Positions 24,415 to 36,059 of a stretch of DNA of 64,000 nucleotides are shown in pieces. Origin of the DNA: Leuctra nigra (taxonomy: Eukaryota > Arthropoda > Insecta > Plecoptera > Leuctridae); the NCBI GenBank assembly GCA_934045905.1, contig OW203768.1, positions 29,851,060 through 29,915,059 on the forward strand. Direction: 5' to 3'. How positions within the stretch are numbered: the stretch's first letter is position 1; each line of letters opens with the position of its first letter. The position numbers and the translations under genes are program-made. Below the pieces are notes generated by a model. That model ran no database searches. It worked only from the letters and a program-made list of their open reading frames with translations, and had not been told where the DNA came from.

Positions 24415-24540
24415 GGTTTCCTCAGTCGAAGCTCATGCTTGAAGAAGTTCTGAACTTGTAAGCCACAACCGCCTCCTTACCACCTGCGATCTTTCTCCTT
24501 TGGTCATTCTGATCTTCCAAAATCATCCCCAAAACAATTC
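24415..24540 (+). repeat. Degraded SINE fragment
   Basis: CCTCAGTCGAAG, then TCTGAACTTGTA, GCCACAACCGCCTCCTTACC and CATTCTGATCTTCC match words of the plus-strand SINE at 12610, partly rearranged. Confidence 0.5.
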
Positions 24541-24605
24541 ACACAATATTCAAAAAAAAATCAAAATGTAATTGAGATATAATTTAAATGTAGAAGCACC
24601 TCGCA

Positions 24606-24749
24606 TTAGAAAATCTTCTTCTTCTTCCCATAAAGGAGTAGGCTTCTAGCCTGTTCCGGCATCTAAGGGTTCTGGCACCTCTTCCTTGGACGGCCAACAT
24701 CTCTTCTTCCATGAGGTCGGTAATGATAGGCACTCCGGGGGATCCGATC
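24606..24749 (-). pseudogene. 3' coding tail of a non-LTR retrotransposon
   Basis: Reading from 24749 downward, the frame gives DRIPRSAYHYRPHGRRDVG followed by RPRKRCQNP, a stop, then MPEQARSLLLYGKKKK. The GRRDVGRPRKRW-type motif followed by PEQA is the familiar C-terminal end of insect LINE reverse transcriptases (Jockey/RTE-like). Here the usual Trp is Cys and a stop interrupts the frame, so it is a dead 5'-truncated copy, as is normal for LINEs. A family like this could have mobilised the SINEs of this window, but no shared 3' tail is visible. Confidence 0.7.
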
Positions 24750-24962
24750 TTCATTAGAAAATATTGTTGCGTATTGCAAAATGTCTATTTTATTTAATTT
24801 TGACAGAAAAGTATAAAACATTTGTGGAACTAAATCGATATTAATAATGTATACTAATCACGCACCACTTTATTTATTTAGTGTTAATCCAATATTAGAG
24901 TACATTTTTCAAATATTTTTATTGTTCACTAATCAATGTTCTGGTCAATATTGAACGCCCTA

Positions 24963-25350
24963 TAGGCACCGAGTGTTGACTCTCTTTTGTTTCTAAAAAT
25001 GAGAAACAGCGCCATGGGTGGCATAAATTAGCAGTTCTTGATATGATCCTCATACCCTTAGTTGCAGCAGTTAGTAAACATTACTCATTATATGCGTTCT
25101 TACAATAATACTCAAAATTTAATTTCGCTGTGCTAAATGTATGAAGTGTCAAAAATTCCACTGAATCTGATAAAATTATTAGTTTGCTCCTCTCTTTTAC
25201 CAATTCTGAGCTATTTTGAGTTATCTGTGGATTTTTATCGGTTGCTATGGTCACGGCCAATGAGAGATTATAAAATTGCTGATTCTTCGCCGCACAGTTT
25301 TGCCGATTTCTCTCGCTAGTGGCGCTGGGGGTATGAACACTCGGTGCCTA
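24963..25350. mobile_element. 388-bp TIR element flanked by TA
   Basis: The ends TAGGCACCGAGTGTT and AACACTCGGTGCCTA are perfect 15-bp inverted repeats, with TA on both sides (24961-24962 and 25351-25352). This fits a Tc1/mariner-type MITE. The outer flanks CCC/CCC could instead mean a 3-bp duplication with slightly longer ends. No transposase frame is present. Confidence 0.75.
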
Positions 25351-25483
25351 TACCCAGTCCGCCACTGTTCTGACATCACGCCGTATTGTCAAGGAGAAAT
25401 GATGGAACACCTATCAAGCTTTCTCATACTTCTCCCTCCTTTCTTCCTGACTTCTTAATCTGGCGGTTGTAATTGCCGCTGCA

Positions 25484-25575
25484 GTGTCACACCGACACCG
25501 TGACACGCGTCACGCATGTGTCACACCGACAACGTGACACGCGTCACGCATGTGTCACGTCAATGTCACGCCCAT
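25484..25575. repeat. 34-bp tandem repeat, CpG-rich
   Basis: Two nearly identical 34-bp units (GTGTCACACCGACA followed by CGTGACACGCGTCACGCAT) are followed by degenerate GTGTCACGTCAATGTCACG. They differ from each other at one base. Confidence 0.85.
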
Positions 25576-25844
25576 GTTCACGTTATGTTCACGTTATGTG
25601 TATGGACATAATTACAGAATAATGAGAAATATGCACGGAATTATACATTCCGTCAATGGTCAATGGATCGAAGTATCATTACCGTATATTACGGGTTCCA
25701 AGATTAAAAAAAAAAAAAGTCAAATAAACAAAATTATCGTAAAATCATTGAATACTCGGATTATTTTTACTTATTATCCGACATGCAATGAAAGCTGTTT
25801 TTACTAGCATGGTAACAATAGAGAGTGGGTGAATTTATTTAACT

Positions 25845-26060
25845 TCATTGAGCAAGCGTCCATTTGGCACTTTTTGACACTTTCTCTGTCTTTTGTTTGT
25901 TTGGCCCCCGACCTCACAGCTCACTGTTTTTCCGATCGAGCTGAAATTTTGGACACATAATAACATCATTCTAGCTCGTTTCTGGGCTCTATCCTCTGAT
26001 TGTTGAAAATTAGGGTAGTCTGTAGCTCACAACGTTTGACAATTGATCCTTGGTTATTGG
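25845..26060 (-). repeat. GAGCGAGC-ended repeat family, partial copy
   Basis: ATTGAGCAAGCGTCC, then TTTGGCACTTTTTGACACTT and TCCGATCGAGCTGAAATTTT correspond in reverse to the right end of the copy at 35143-36050. Confidence 0.5.
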
Positions 26061-26169
26061 AATAATCTATAGTGAGGATTTTACAACAAAATAAGAGATA
26101 GAAGCGTCAGTCAGAGTGAAGCGAGTGTGAAACCAAAATACTCAGCATCTGAACCCTTATTCCTTCCAG

Positions 26170-28190
26170 GATAAGATCCAGGATTCAAGTATAGTTTAGA
26201 ACATAATAACTTCGAATCTGCTGATTTGGGTGAGTTTGACTCCCAACTGATCTCAGCAGCGGCAAGATTCTGTGAAACCACGCCTAAGAAGGGATAAAGA
26301 AATTAATTAGCACGGACATCAATTATAATTACCTCCAGCAGGATTTCAATACCTCCTTCATAACGGTTCCTTCTTCTCACCTCCACGGAGCTGATTTAAT
26401 TTCTGCTTTTTTACATTCTTATTCTCGTGATTTATGGCACTAATATAAATTTTTAATTGTAATTTATGTATTTTTTTCGTTAGTCGGACCGACCGGGCAT
26501 CTTTTCAGCACACAATTTCATTGTATTGTTCTATTAGTGATTAAGTTGTTCCCCCACCCCCTTTCCCCCCATCGCCCCCGCCATTCATCTACCCCAATTC
26601 TTTATATTATAAAAAGCGCTCTTACACTAGTGAAGAAAGTGGATTCTTGACTGCTGAAGTCAATATGAAGCATTTGTTTTAGTGACGTTCGTGTTGTGTT
26701 AAACTTTTCAATAAGTAACTCGATATTTTCATTTAGTACGGACACAAAACGGAAATACTCTTCGTGAAGGGATTGTTACAATTTGTTTTTTTAAACTAAC
26801 GATTGAAACTCGTAATCAAAAATGAAAATCGAAATTACTAAAATTTCCTAAAAAAAAGCGGAAGAAATATTTAGATAAATTCCTAATGCCCGGTATTACC
26901 GAGGTTAAATTGTGCTGGATTAACTAACTTTTTTCAATTAATTTGAAGTGTTGGCTGTTCCACCAATTTAATAATATATTCGGATCTAAATAATGGTTTG
27001 GGTATTCATGGACACCTGATAATTTATTATCAAAAAATACTAAGGCAAATGTAATTAAATAACAAAATTTCTAGATAAAACGGGATTTCTAACAATAAAG
27101 ATTAATTTAACATTTCTGTAAAAACGAAAATAATGAAGCCTATAACAATATTGATCGAATAATAAATAATTGAAATACTAATATTGAAGGAAACGAATAT
27201 TTTGTATTTAAAAATAATTGAAAATATCATTATATTCAATAATTTTTATAATTATTATTCAATAATTTTAAATAAATATCAGACGTCATTCCTTTTGTTC
27301 CCCAAGTGTAACCCCGACTTTAATTTCTTTCTGCGGAATCGTGGTGTTGGTTAGCGTGTTTAAGATTCATTAGTTGGTACCTCTTTTACTCATTATGTAG
27401 AGACGGGTTTTTAGATATTTTTACCAGGAATAATTCGCCCTTTCTTTCACATTTTTTCTCTCCCTTTCCTTTTCTTTCATTCTTTCTTCGAGTTGTCGTG
27501 TGTCAAGCTCTTTGTCTAGGCTTTTTTCATACGAATTGCTTTCGATGATTTGTAATATTAATCATATTATCGCATGCTTGGAATTGTCGGCCGTTACGGC
27601 TTGGTGTTCAGGATTAGGTTTCGTTTAACTACCAGACAAGTTGGCACGAAATTAAAATTTCGTTAATGGAATATATGACGCATTGCATCACTCGGTGTAA
27701 TTTATTAAAATTTTAAATGCGTTAAAGGTTTGATAAACATTAAAAATTTGTTTGAAGATTCAGTTAGCGAATGTTCTAATTCTGAATAATTATTAAAAAT
27801 ATTTTTTCTTAGTGATAAATGAGTATTGATGTGTTAATAGTTATTAATATGACGTCATATGGGCAAAAGGTTCGTAGAAGTGAATGGATGATTGTGGAGC
27901 AGAGCAGAATATAGTTTTTTATGCGTCACATTTTAGACTTTGATAACTGGAGCCTCTACTAAGCTTTAAATACATAAAAGTTAGGACTTTCAAGCGATAA
28001 GTAGGCCTCAAATAAATTACGTACGTTGTAATTGGATTGGACATCAAGTCACGCCATTCTGACAGTTAATGAAATATGTTATTTATAAAATATCAAGATA
28101 TAATGCTTTGTCGCGCATGCAATGAATGTGACTCGTAAACGAACCGATCTGTAGGCTTGGGATCTTAGTGGAGAGTCAGAGTACAATATT
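26170..28190. other. Unique AT-rich stretch, no gene recognised
   Basis: Only short, interrupted frames are present. A CRE-like TGACGTCA lies near 27850. Confidence 0.4.
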
Positions 28191-28309
28191 TTGAAAGAGA
28201 TCAAAAAGTGCATTCATAAATATTTCAAAACGAAGTTCGCGACTAATTTACTACAAAATTAGAAAGTTTTACCCAATTTTGGTCTCAGTTGACAGAAACA
28301 ATTATTAAA

Positions 28310-28680
28310 GAATTTCAAAAATCACAGGAAATGGTTTAAATTTTAATTAATGGGAGGATTTGGCTTAGGTAAGCTTTGTAAGATTGGGGACAAGGTTATT
28401 TGCAATGACTTCGAAAAATTTCAAATTGATCGGACCAACCAATAGAAAGACAATTTTTTTTAAATTTGAACTGATCACAGGATCCTGTTCAAAAACGATC
28501 CCAGAGACCGCATAGATTACGTTAGTATTTGTGCAAAATTTCAGATTGATTGGTTGAGCGGTTTGACCTGGCGAGACCATTAAAAAAATATCTTTGTGTA
28601 GGCAAAGAAAAAAAAATACACATGGAAAGTGCTATAAGAGTACAGTGGTGACGCTCGCTACGCTTGTTCAATTACTTCTA
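28310..28680 (+). repeat. GAGCGAGC-ended repeat family, partial copy
   Basis: AATCACAGGAAATGGTTTAA, ATTGATCGGACCAACCAAT, CGCATAGATTACGTTAGTAT and GTGGTGACGCTCGCTACGC are shared in the same order with 35700-36048. The left end is missing. Confidence 0.7.
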
Positions 28681-28689
28681 TAGTAGTTT

Positions 28690-31600
28690 GCAAAATTACA
28701 GCTTTATCAAGGACCTTCTGTCTAAATGTAGAAAAAAACATTCAAAAAATCATTGCAAGTACGAAAAAGATCAACATTAAAAAATCAAATAGCTGAAGAA
28801 AAAATAATAATTGCGATCGACAAAGCTGACTTCAAAGGTGTTATAATTTGTGTACGTGTAAACATGACGTATGCCTGATTGATGAAGTTTCAAGTAACAC
28901 AAGTAGTAGAGAATAGAAGACGCTCAGCTTCCAATGCTGCTCCTGTGACGGAGGGGTAATTAATCTTAATAATCATCCGAGACGTACGCCGTGACGTCAC
29001 AGAATCACCCGAAGTCAAGGGTGATTAGAGAGAGATCTCCTTTAAGTGATGGTGCCAAACCTTCTGAACTCAATAAGACTACGAGTTCATTAGTAGGCTA
29101 ATCATGAAAGCATAGACATAAGGAATCTTTGGATATTTTTTTAATTTAAAGTATAGGTATACTGTGTTTGTATTATCGTTTTATTCTAAAAATGTTATTA
29201 ACCTATTAGTCTTAAAATTATCAAAAATTTATCAATTAATTTCACTGTGAAAATTTAAATCAAAAGCTGAAAATTATTAGCTAACAATTAAAAATTAAAA
29301 ATATATTTGTTCTAAAACTTTATATTAACAAGTTAATGTATTTAATAAATTAAAGAAAAGTATGAGCCTAAAGAAGCTGGTTTATAATTATTAACCCTAA
29401 ATGGAGAAGTATCGTTCTGATTGACTTTCAATCTAAGTAACTTTACCTACCTTCTTGTTCAGGAATTTACTTTTTAACCTTTCAATAAATTTCATAACCT
29501 AGTTTAATGAAGTAAAATTAAAACAAAATCTCTTCAACAGATTCTCATAAATAACATCTTTTAGAGTATATTACATTTCAAACAAAATATTTAATTCAAA
29601 TTAATATTAGTACCAAAAGGGGATTGAAATCAACATTTGAAACGATAGCCCCACCATTATCTGTAATAGTTTTTGAGTACATTAAGTGAATATAGTAATT
29701 ATCTAATGATATATCACGATCAATACATTAATTACCGAATGCTATGAATCGATTACATGCCTCTTTATTAACCTAAAAGCATGAATTCTTCTTCAAAAGC
29801 TAATCGTTCGAGCGTGGTCATGATTGACCATTGGGAATTGAAGTTTCATTTCTAAACTACCTTCATATTTAGCTAGTTTAACAGTCCTTTGTAAGTCATC
29901 TTCAATAATTCCCCTCCCACTAACAGCTAACATTCGGCTATCATTAAGTCTCGATGCAATTTATCATCAGATATTTGATTAACTAATGTGAGTGGTTAAA
30001 CCTTTCTAACCCTTTGATACATCAGATATCAGTCAAATGTCATGGAGTTGATTAGTGTAATTCTCCGGCCGGGGCTGAAGCGACACTCGTTTTGGTAAGT
30101 TATTATGATTATGATTCAATGTCATATTGAGCAATCATTTATTAAATTGAGGGATATAGAATAATTACAGGGAAGTGAGTATTTTTGGATTAATCAATTT
30201 TTTTTAATGTATTATACTGTTTGGACATTCGTTACTTAAATTTTAGTTTTTCAATTATTAAAAAATTTAATACGCGTATTAAATAAAATCTAATAAAAAA
30301 GTAATTAATAAGGTCAATATGGCTAAATGGTACATTTTCACTAAGTTCATTAAGTTCATTATTTATTAAGTTCCATAAATAATGTTCAAATGTGTTCTAT
30401 TTTCGAGAGCTTTTCTGACAACATGGCCGAAATTATATTTCTACTTTCTCTACATTTTAATTCTCTCCAAAATTATTTAAATGTCAAGTATTATTAGCAT
30501 TGAGGTTATTTTTGTATATGTTTTCATTTTAATTACGCACTCACTTTCATACGAACATCTCTAAAACATAAATGTCTGGATGTCAAACATTTCAGTACCC
30601 TTATTGACCCTGCTCTTAATTTAAACTTTTAATTTTTTGGCATTTACACCAATCACTTTTTCACCATTTCTAAAGCATATAGAAATAAGATAGTAAAACG
30701 CTTTTATGATCCATCGTAAAACTAGGTATTCACGTATACGTGACATCACATATGATGTATAATTTATGCGTGTTAAATCTCTGATCAAAGGTTTTGGACG
30801 AGGTGGTTGGACCGGGGTTCGAGTATTGTAGCTGGAGTAATAAAGTGGAGAGGTGATTTGATTAATTACTGCTTGTTTATGGCTTAAGAGCTAGAGGTGA
30901 GGATGCGGAGGCGGGAGAGTTGTAGAAGAGGAATAACCACATCGGGGTCAGGATGGGGAATAAGTGAATATCTTCTTTATTGCCCGTGCATCGGCTCTGG
31001 AATAACGAGAAGTATTGAAAGAAAGGATAAGGCACAAATATGAATGAAAATCTTTAAAAAATATATAGATTTTTATATATTTACTTTTTATACTTCTATA
31101 TTTAATTTACGATTTAATTCATATTTCAATTATATTTTTTACTTAGCTGTCAAATTAGTTCTATCTTATTTAATTCTAAATATTTGTGTTCATATTTGTA
31201 TTTTTATCATTAAAAAAATCAAAATTTTTAGTTCGTTTTTAATTGCAATCACTAAAATGTGAAGATATTATTTAGATATTTTAAACAATATTTAACAAAC
31301 ACCCATGTTAATAAACTGATAATAGGACTGAATATTTTGTATTGGTATTGCTAAATTAATTGATTATTTAATTTAAATAGTATTACAAAAAACTTACCTA
31401 TGTAATGTTAACATGAATATACCCAATCATTCAAGTATTTCAGCTTATTAAACATTTTCTATAACATGCGTACACTTCAAATTATAAAAACTTAAAATGA
31501 ATGACTTTTTGTTAGAAATATTTGATTACAGTTTGATCTTTAAATGCCATTCAAAATGCTTGTGTGTTAATTTCGCTATCGTATTTACTTTTTCATCAGC

Positions 31601-31700
31601 GCGTCAATCTAACGTCGCGTATTTCGAATGCCATCAATTCCTGTAGATATTTCGGCTGATAGAGGCGGGCCAAAGGTCGCGCACATTCCTCAGTCTTAAT
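28690..31700. other. Unique AT-rich stretch, no gene recognised
   Basis: I see no repeats or RNA genes. The 28915-29060 patch is GC-richer and carries TGACGTCA; its role is unknown. Confidence 0.4.
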
Positions 31701-31850
31701 TCCCATTAATTACTCCCCCCCCCCCCCCCCCAATAGATCGCTGGTCCCATGTCACGGCCAAGATCGGCCAGACATGATTATTTCCTCTCGGTCAGAACAT
31801 TCCTGCCTCATGATGTTCGCTCAAGTCCGACCTACACTTGGCAAATCAAC
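31600..31850. promoter_or_regulatory. GC-richer island interrupted by a C17 run
   Basis: A patch with CGATAGAGGCGGGCCAAAGG-like and GGTCCCATGTCACGGCCAAG-like sequence surrounds a C17 homopolymer at 31715-31731. It has no coding frame. It may be conserved regulatory DNA; this is inferred only from composition. Confidence 0.2.
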
Positions 31851-31859
31851 ATACTGTAC

Positions 31860-34270
31860 ACAAAAAAAAATATTGTCTTGAGAGTCTAAAATACCCCCAA
31901 AAATAACAAACGATTTATTGATTGACATGATATTATTCCTGAAAATTTGTCTTGTCAATTCATTTTGAGAATTTATATTTTATATATTTATTTATATTTT
32001 AATTATAGCATTCCTAGAATCTTGAAAAAAAACTTAGACATAGTATTGATATTTTATATTTTGAAAGTAAGGAGGAACGGTACGCATTCCATACATGAAA
32101 TGTGCAAAAAGTATTGCTGAAAGTGAAAAAAATATAAAACCTCTATTTGTTTCTTTTCACAATTAAAACGCTAGATTACGAAAATAAATCTGGAAAATTA
32201 AACCCCATTGTTGTGTTTTCTGCTTATCTTTTCAGATGCCTGAAAATTTATTTATAAACTGCATAGGTACGTTTGCATTGTTGAAATCTTTCAAATATTG
32301 AAAAAAGAGATCAAAACGAGAAGAGGGTTAAAAAGATGAACAGATCTACATTTACCCCATTCGTACTTTTTTCCGTTGTTCCCAACTATCAGTTTTCATC
32401 TCAAAATAATTGCGTAATGATGCAGAGGCCTGAAATATTTTTTCCAATTCCCTTCTTCATACATAATTGAAATAATCTAAACCAACAATTTCATGTAACA
32501 CGGTCTTAAAGAAGACAAAAAAGAGTTAAAAGATTCCGCACCAAAAAACAGTTTCTTTGTATGGTTAACTGGTTAACCCCATGCTGGGGTGGTTAAAGAG
32601 CGCGCATGTGCTGTAGGCCCCCAGGTGGCGATTACCAAGCCAGCAATTAAACATTAGTAATTAATCACATGCTAGTCTTCTCTTTCTGTTTTATTGCTCG
32701 CCATACAAGACTCCGCCTCGGGCGTCTTGATGATAGAGGAATCATAATATGCAAAATATACAAGGAAAAGAGGGACGATTTGATATTATCAGTCGTGTTA
32801 TCGCCTTTAATTGCCGTGCTTTGGCTTTGTGTTGTGCTGGGTTCGTTTTTCTCTCTCTCTGGAGATATTGCAAATGTTTTATTTATAAAGTGTTTTTTTA
32901 TTGAAATTGTTTTTGGTTGGAGTGAAAATTATCATACAAATGCATTTTCGGACAGAGTAAGGAATTTTATTCTATGACTCAATTTGGTTGTTTCTTGGCA
33001 TATGTCTTTGAGAATTGTGCTGTTGTGTTTATCTATACTTATTGAAAAAATAATTTCATTTATTGATATTATTTTGAATTGTATTTCTAAAAAAAGTTTA
33101 TCAAGGGGCAGAAAATTTTGTGTTAATGCGAAAAATTCGTAATAATGAGAGATAATAACTTTCAAATACTTACTAATAAAACAATATTTAATTTGTATTA
33201 GCAAAAGTACAAGAATCAACACAATAACAAAAACAACATATTATAGCTCGAGATACAAATACGAATTCGAATACAAATACAAATACAATATGTGTATAAT
33301 TACTAAATGTTTTAGAAAAATTGTGAGAATAGAAAAGACAAAGGTGAAGAATTCTATGAAGAAAATCCCCCAAAAAGTAATTGAGCATTTTGATACTATA
33401 GATTTGGTTCAAAAGAGCAAAATTACGCGTTAAATTTGTTTCCTTACATAGGTGATAAAATCAATCAAATTAATGCTCAAGCTGTAATAGTTCTTGAACA
33501 CTGAAAATTATACAGTAGAGTTGCGTGCCAAAAACGTAAAATTGAAACAGTCCAAACGCATAACTATTAATATAGAAAAACACGTGAATAAAGCTCATGA
33601 GCCTTCAATAACGACAAGAATTCCATAAAAGAGCTCTAAGTTACCCATTATTACCCACACATTACCCCAAAAGAAAAACATCAAACATAATTATTCTCTA
33701 CCCCATAACGTAGCAATATTCCATGTCTCATGTAGTTATTAAGAATTCTGCTGCGTGTGGCGTGATGCCTATAGCCAGGCAGACAAGGGGCAGAGTTAAT
33801 GAAGCTAGAAACTAACTATAAATATAGGTTGAGAAGCTAAGACTTCGTGTTCCAAGTGAGAGCGAAAAACACGACTAATTGTATACACCCTCATGGCCAC
33901 AGCTACACCCCCAGTGTGAGGTAATAACTGGTAATTGCACATTATTACTTGCTCTCGAAGTTATTGATCGATTAGAACTTGGAAATAGAACTGGGAGGTG
34001 TGGATTGGAATTAGTTTTTATCCAAATGCGAAATCTAAAAATAATTTTGTTTTGAATAATGGGCGATATAAAGTAGATATATTATGAGAGTTTCTGTGGC
34101 TAACATGGTATTCAGCTACACGAAAGTTTTATGTTCATAGAAAATGTTTTACTTAAAATTAGTCTTTTCGATGGAAATAAGTTTCCAGAAATTATAGTTT
34201 TATCTTGACGGAAAGAATATTTCCTAATTCGTTTGCTAAATTTCTAGCTGAGTGGTCAATGGGGATTTTA
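31860..34270. other. Unique stretch with a CTCF-like word
   Basis: It is mostly AT-rich. At 32611-32632, TAGGCCCCCAGGTGGCGA is reminiscent of insect CTCF-site cores (AGGTGGCG). The 102-codon frame beginning at 32669 has an ATG and a hydrophobic middle but no recognisable domain. Confidence 0.25.
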
Positions 34271-34275
34271 TTTAT

Positions 34276-34289
34276 GGGGGGGGGGGGGG
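34276..34289 (+). repeat. Poly(G) run of 14
   Basis: A G14 homopolymer followed by AAGGGGGTGC. Confidence 0.9.
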
Positions 34290-34759
34290 AAGGGGGTGCT
34301 TAGATGCTAATAAAATATTGTCGGGGTCAAGCTAACCCAGTTAACCCCTCAGGGAGTTCTTTGAGGGGCCTTAACCCTATCAGAACGAATCTGGGACAGT
34401 AGCGAGGAAGCATTAACTTATAGTTATTGGGGGATGTTAATACCAAAGATTCTTTAAATAATCTTTGTTAATGCTCATACTAAAATTAATAATTTACGGT
34501 TTTGGGGGGAAGTTGGTCAGTAAAAACACAGAAAATACATATGATTTAATAGAACAGATACAAATTTTACAATAATATTTGCAAATACGAATGAGTAATA
34601 CAACATATACAATTAGAATTATGCATAAATACAGCAAATACATATTTAAAATACAACACTCAAAACTATACATTAAAGCAGCAAATACAAATTACGAAAT
34701 ACAGCAGGTAAAAACTATGCATTAATACAGAAAATACAACATTGTACAGATGGTATAGA

Positions 34760-35142
34760 AATACAAATACTAATAAAACAGAAAATATATACAAATTATA
34801 CAATAACATATTATCACATTTCAAAATACAACCGATAGAAATTATATAATAACATATTATCACATTACAAAATACAAAATACAACCAATACAAATTATAA
34901 AATAACATATTATCACATAACAAAATACAACATATACATATTGAACAATAAGATATTATCACATTACAAAATACAACCGATACAAATTATACAATAGCAT
35001 ATTATCACATTACAAAATACAAAATACAACCAATACAAATTATAAATTAACATATTATCACATTACAAAATACAACATATACATATTATTGTACAAAAAG
35101 ATATTATCACATTACAAAATACAACCGATATAAATTATACTA
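34760..35142. repeat. Higher-order tandem repeat, subunits 46, 53 and 46 bp
   Basis: The word ATATTATCAC recurs with starts near 34807, 34853, 34906, 34952, 34998, 35051 and 35100. Spacings are 46, 53, 46, 46, 53 and 49, giving a 145-148 bp three-subunit super-unit repeated about twice. The 53-bp subunits contain a duplicated AAAATAC. The array ends abruptly at the CTAGGAAAACGC start of the next element. A looser ATACAA-rich lead-in extends left to about 34560. Confidence 0.85.
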
Positions 35143-36050
35143 GGAAAACGCTCTGTGTAACGCGTTGATGAGCGAGCACGGATACACGCAACACCTCGAA
35201 CCGAAATTATGTCTATCGAATGTCATTAAAAGCCAACAATTCTTTAGTTTCATCACAGACTTGTATAAAAATCTCCAAAATCTCCACAAATATTGGTGCC
35301 AATCCTTGCTAAGTTTTAAGTTGATCGATTAAACCTTTATGATTGAACGGTTCCTTGTTAATTTTCAAAAATCACAGGATCTCGTTCAAAAAATATACCT
35401 GGGACCACCCATATGATATGATATGTAGTGTGTGTACACAATATCAGATCAATCTGTTGAACGGTCATTATTAGTTTCATATCGTTTAAAACTTTCTGCT
35501 CTAACTACCTTGCCTTGAACTGAAGATTCGAAGTCACCGTGAATTTGACAGCCAACACGCAAAATGTCCCTAAAATGACAAAAACTTTTGAAAATAACGA
35601 CAGATTAGAGTGAAAATTGGCAAAAATACCTTAAATGTTGGTACAAATGACCATGCGAAGTTTTTAGTTGGTCGGTCAATCGGTTCCAGTTTAAATTTCA
35701 AAAATCACAGGAAAAATGGTTTCAAATTTGAACCAATTGGAGGATTTGGCTGAATTTTTTTTTGATTGGGTACAATGTTGGTTGCAATGACTTTGCTAAA
35801 TTTCAAATTGATCGAACCAACCAATCGAAAGATAATTTTTATAAAATTTGAACCAATCACAGGATCTCGTTCAGAAAAGATCCCAGGGATCGCATAGATT
35901 ACGTTAGTATGTGTACAAAATTTCAGATCGATTGGTTGTGCGGTTTGACCTGGGCAGTGAACACAAAAAAAAAAAAAAAAAAAAAAAAAAAACACACAGA
36001 GAAAGTGCCATAAGTGTACCGTGGTGACGCTCGCTACGCTCGCTCAACAA
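35143..36050 (+). mobile_element. GAGCGAGC-ended repeat family, longest copy
   Basis: It begins CTAGGAAAACGCTCTGTG, then GTAACGCGTTGATGAGCG, and ends GCTCGCTACGCTCGCTCAAC. Inside, a module with AATCACAGGATCTCGTTC, then ACCCATATG or ATCGCATAG, then AATATCAGATCAATCTG or AATTTCAGATCGATTGG occurs at least twice, about 480 bp apart. An A-rich run lies at 35966-35990. It has no coding capacity and the superfamily is unknown. Confidence 0.75.
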
Positions 36051-36059
36051 TATTATCAA

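Noticed and set aside
32669..32977. 102-codon ATG frame with hydrophobic middle
   Set aside because: Length is expected by chance in 64 kb, hydrophobicity follows from T-rich codons, and no family is recognised.
34666..34962. 98-codon minus-strand frame rich in Cys, Tyr and Leu
   Set aside because: It is the translation of the ATACAA-type tandem repeat.
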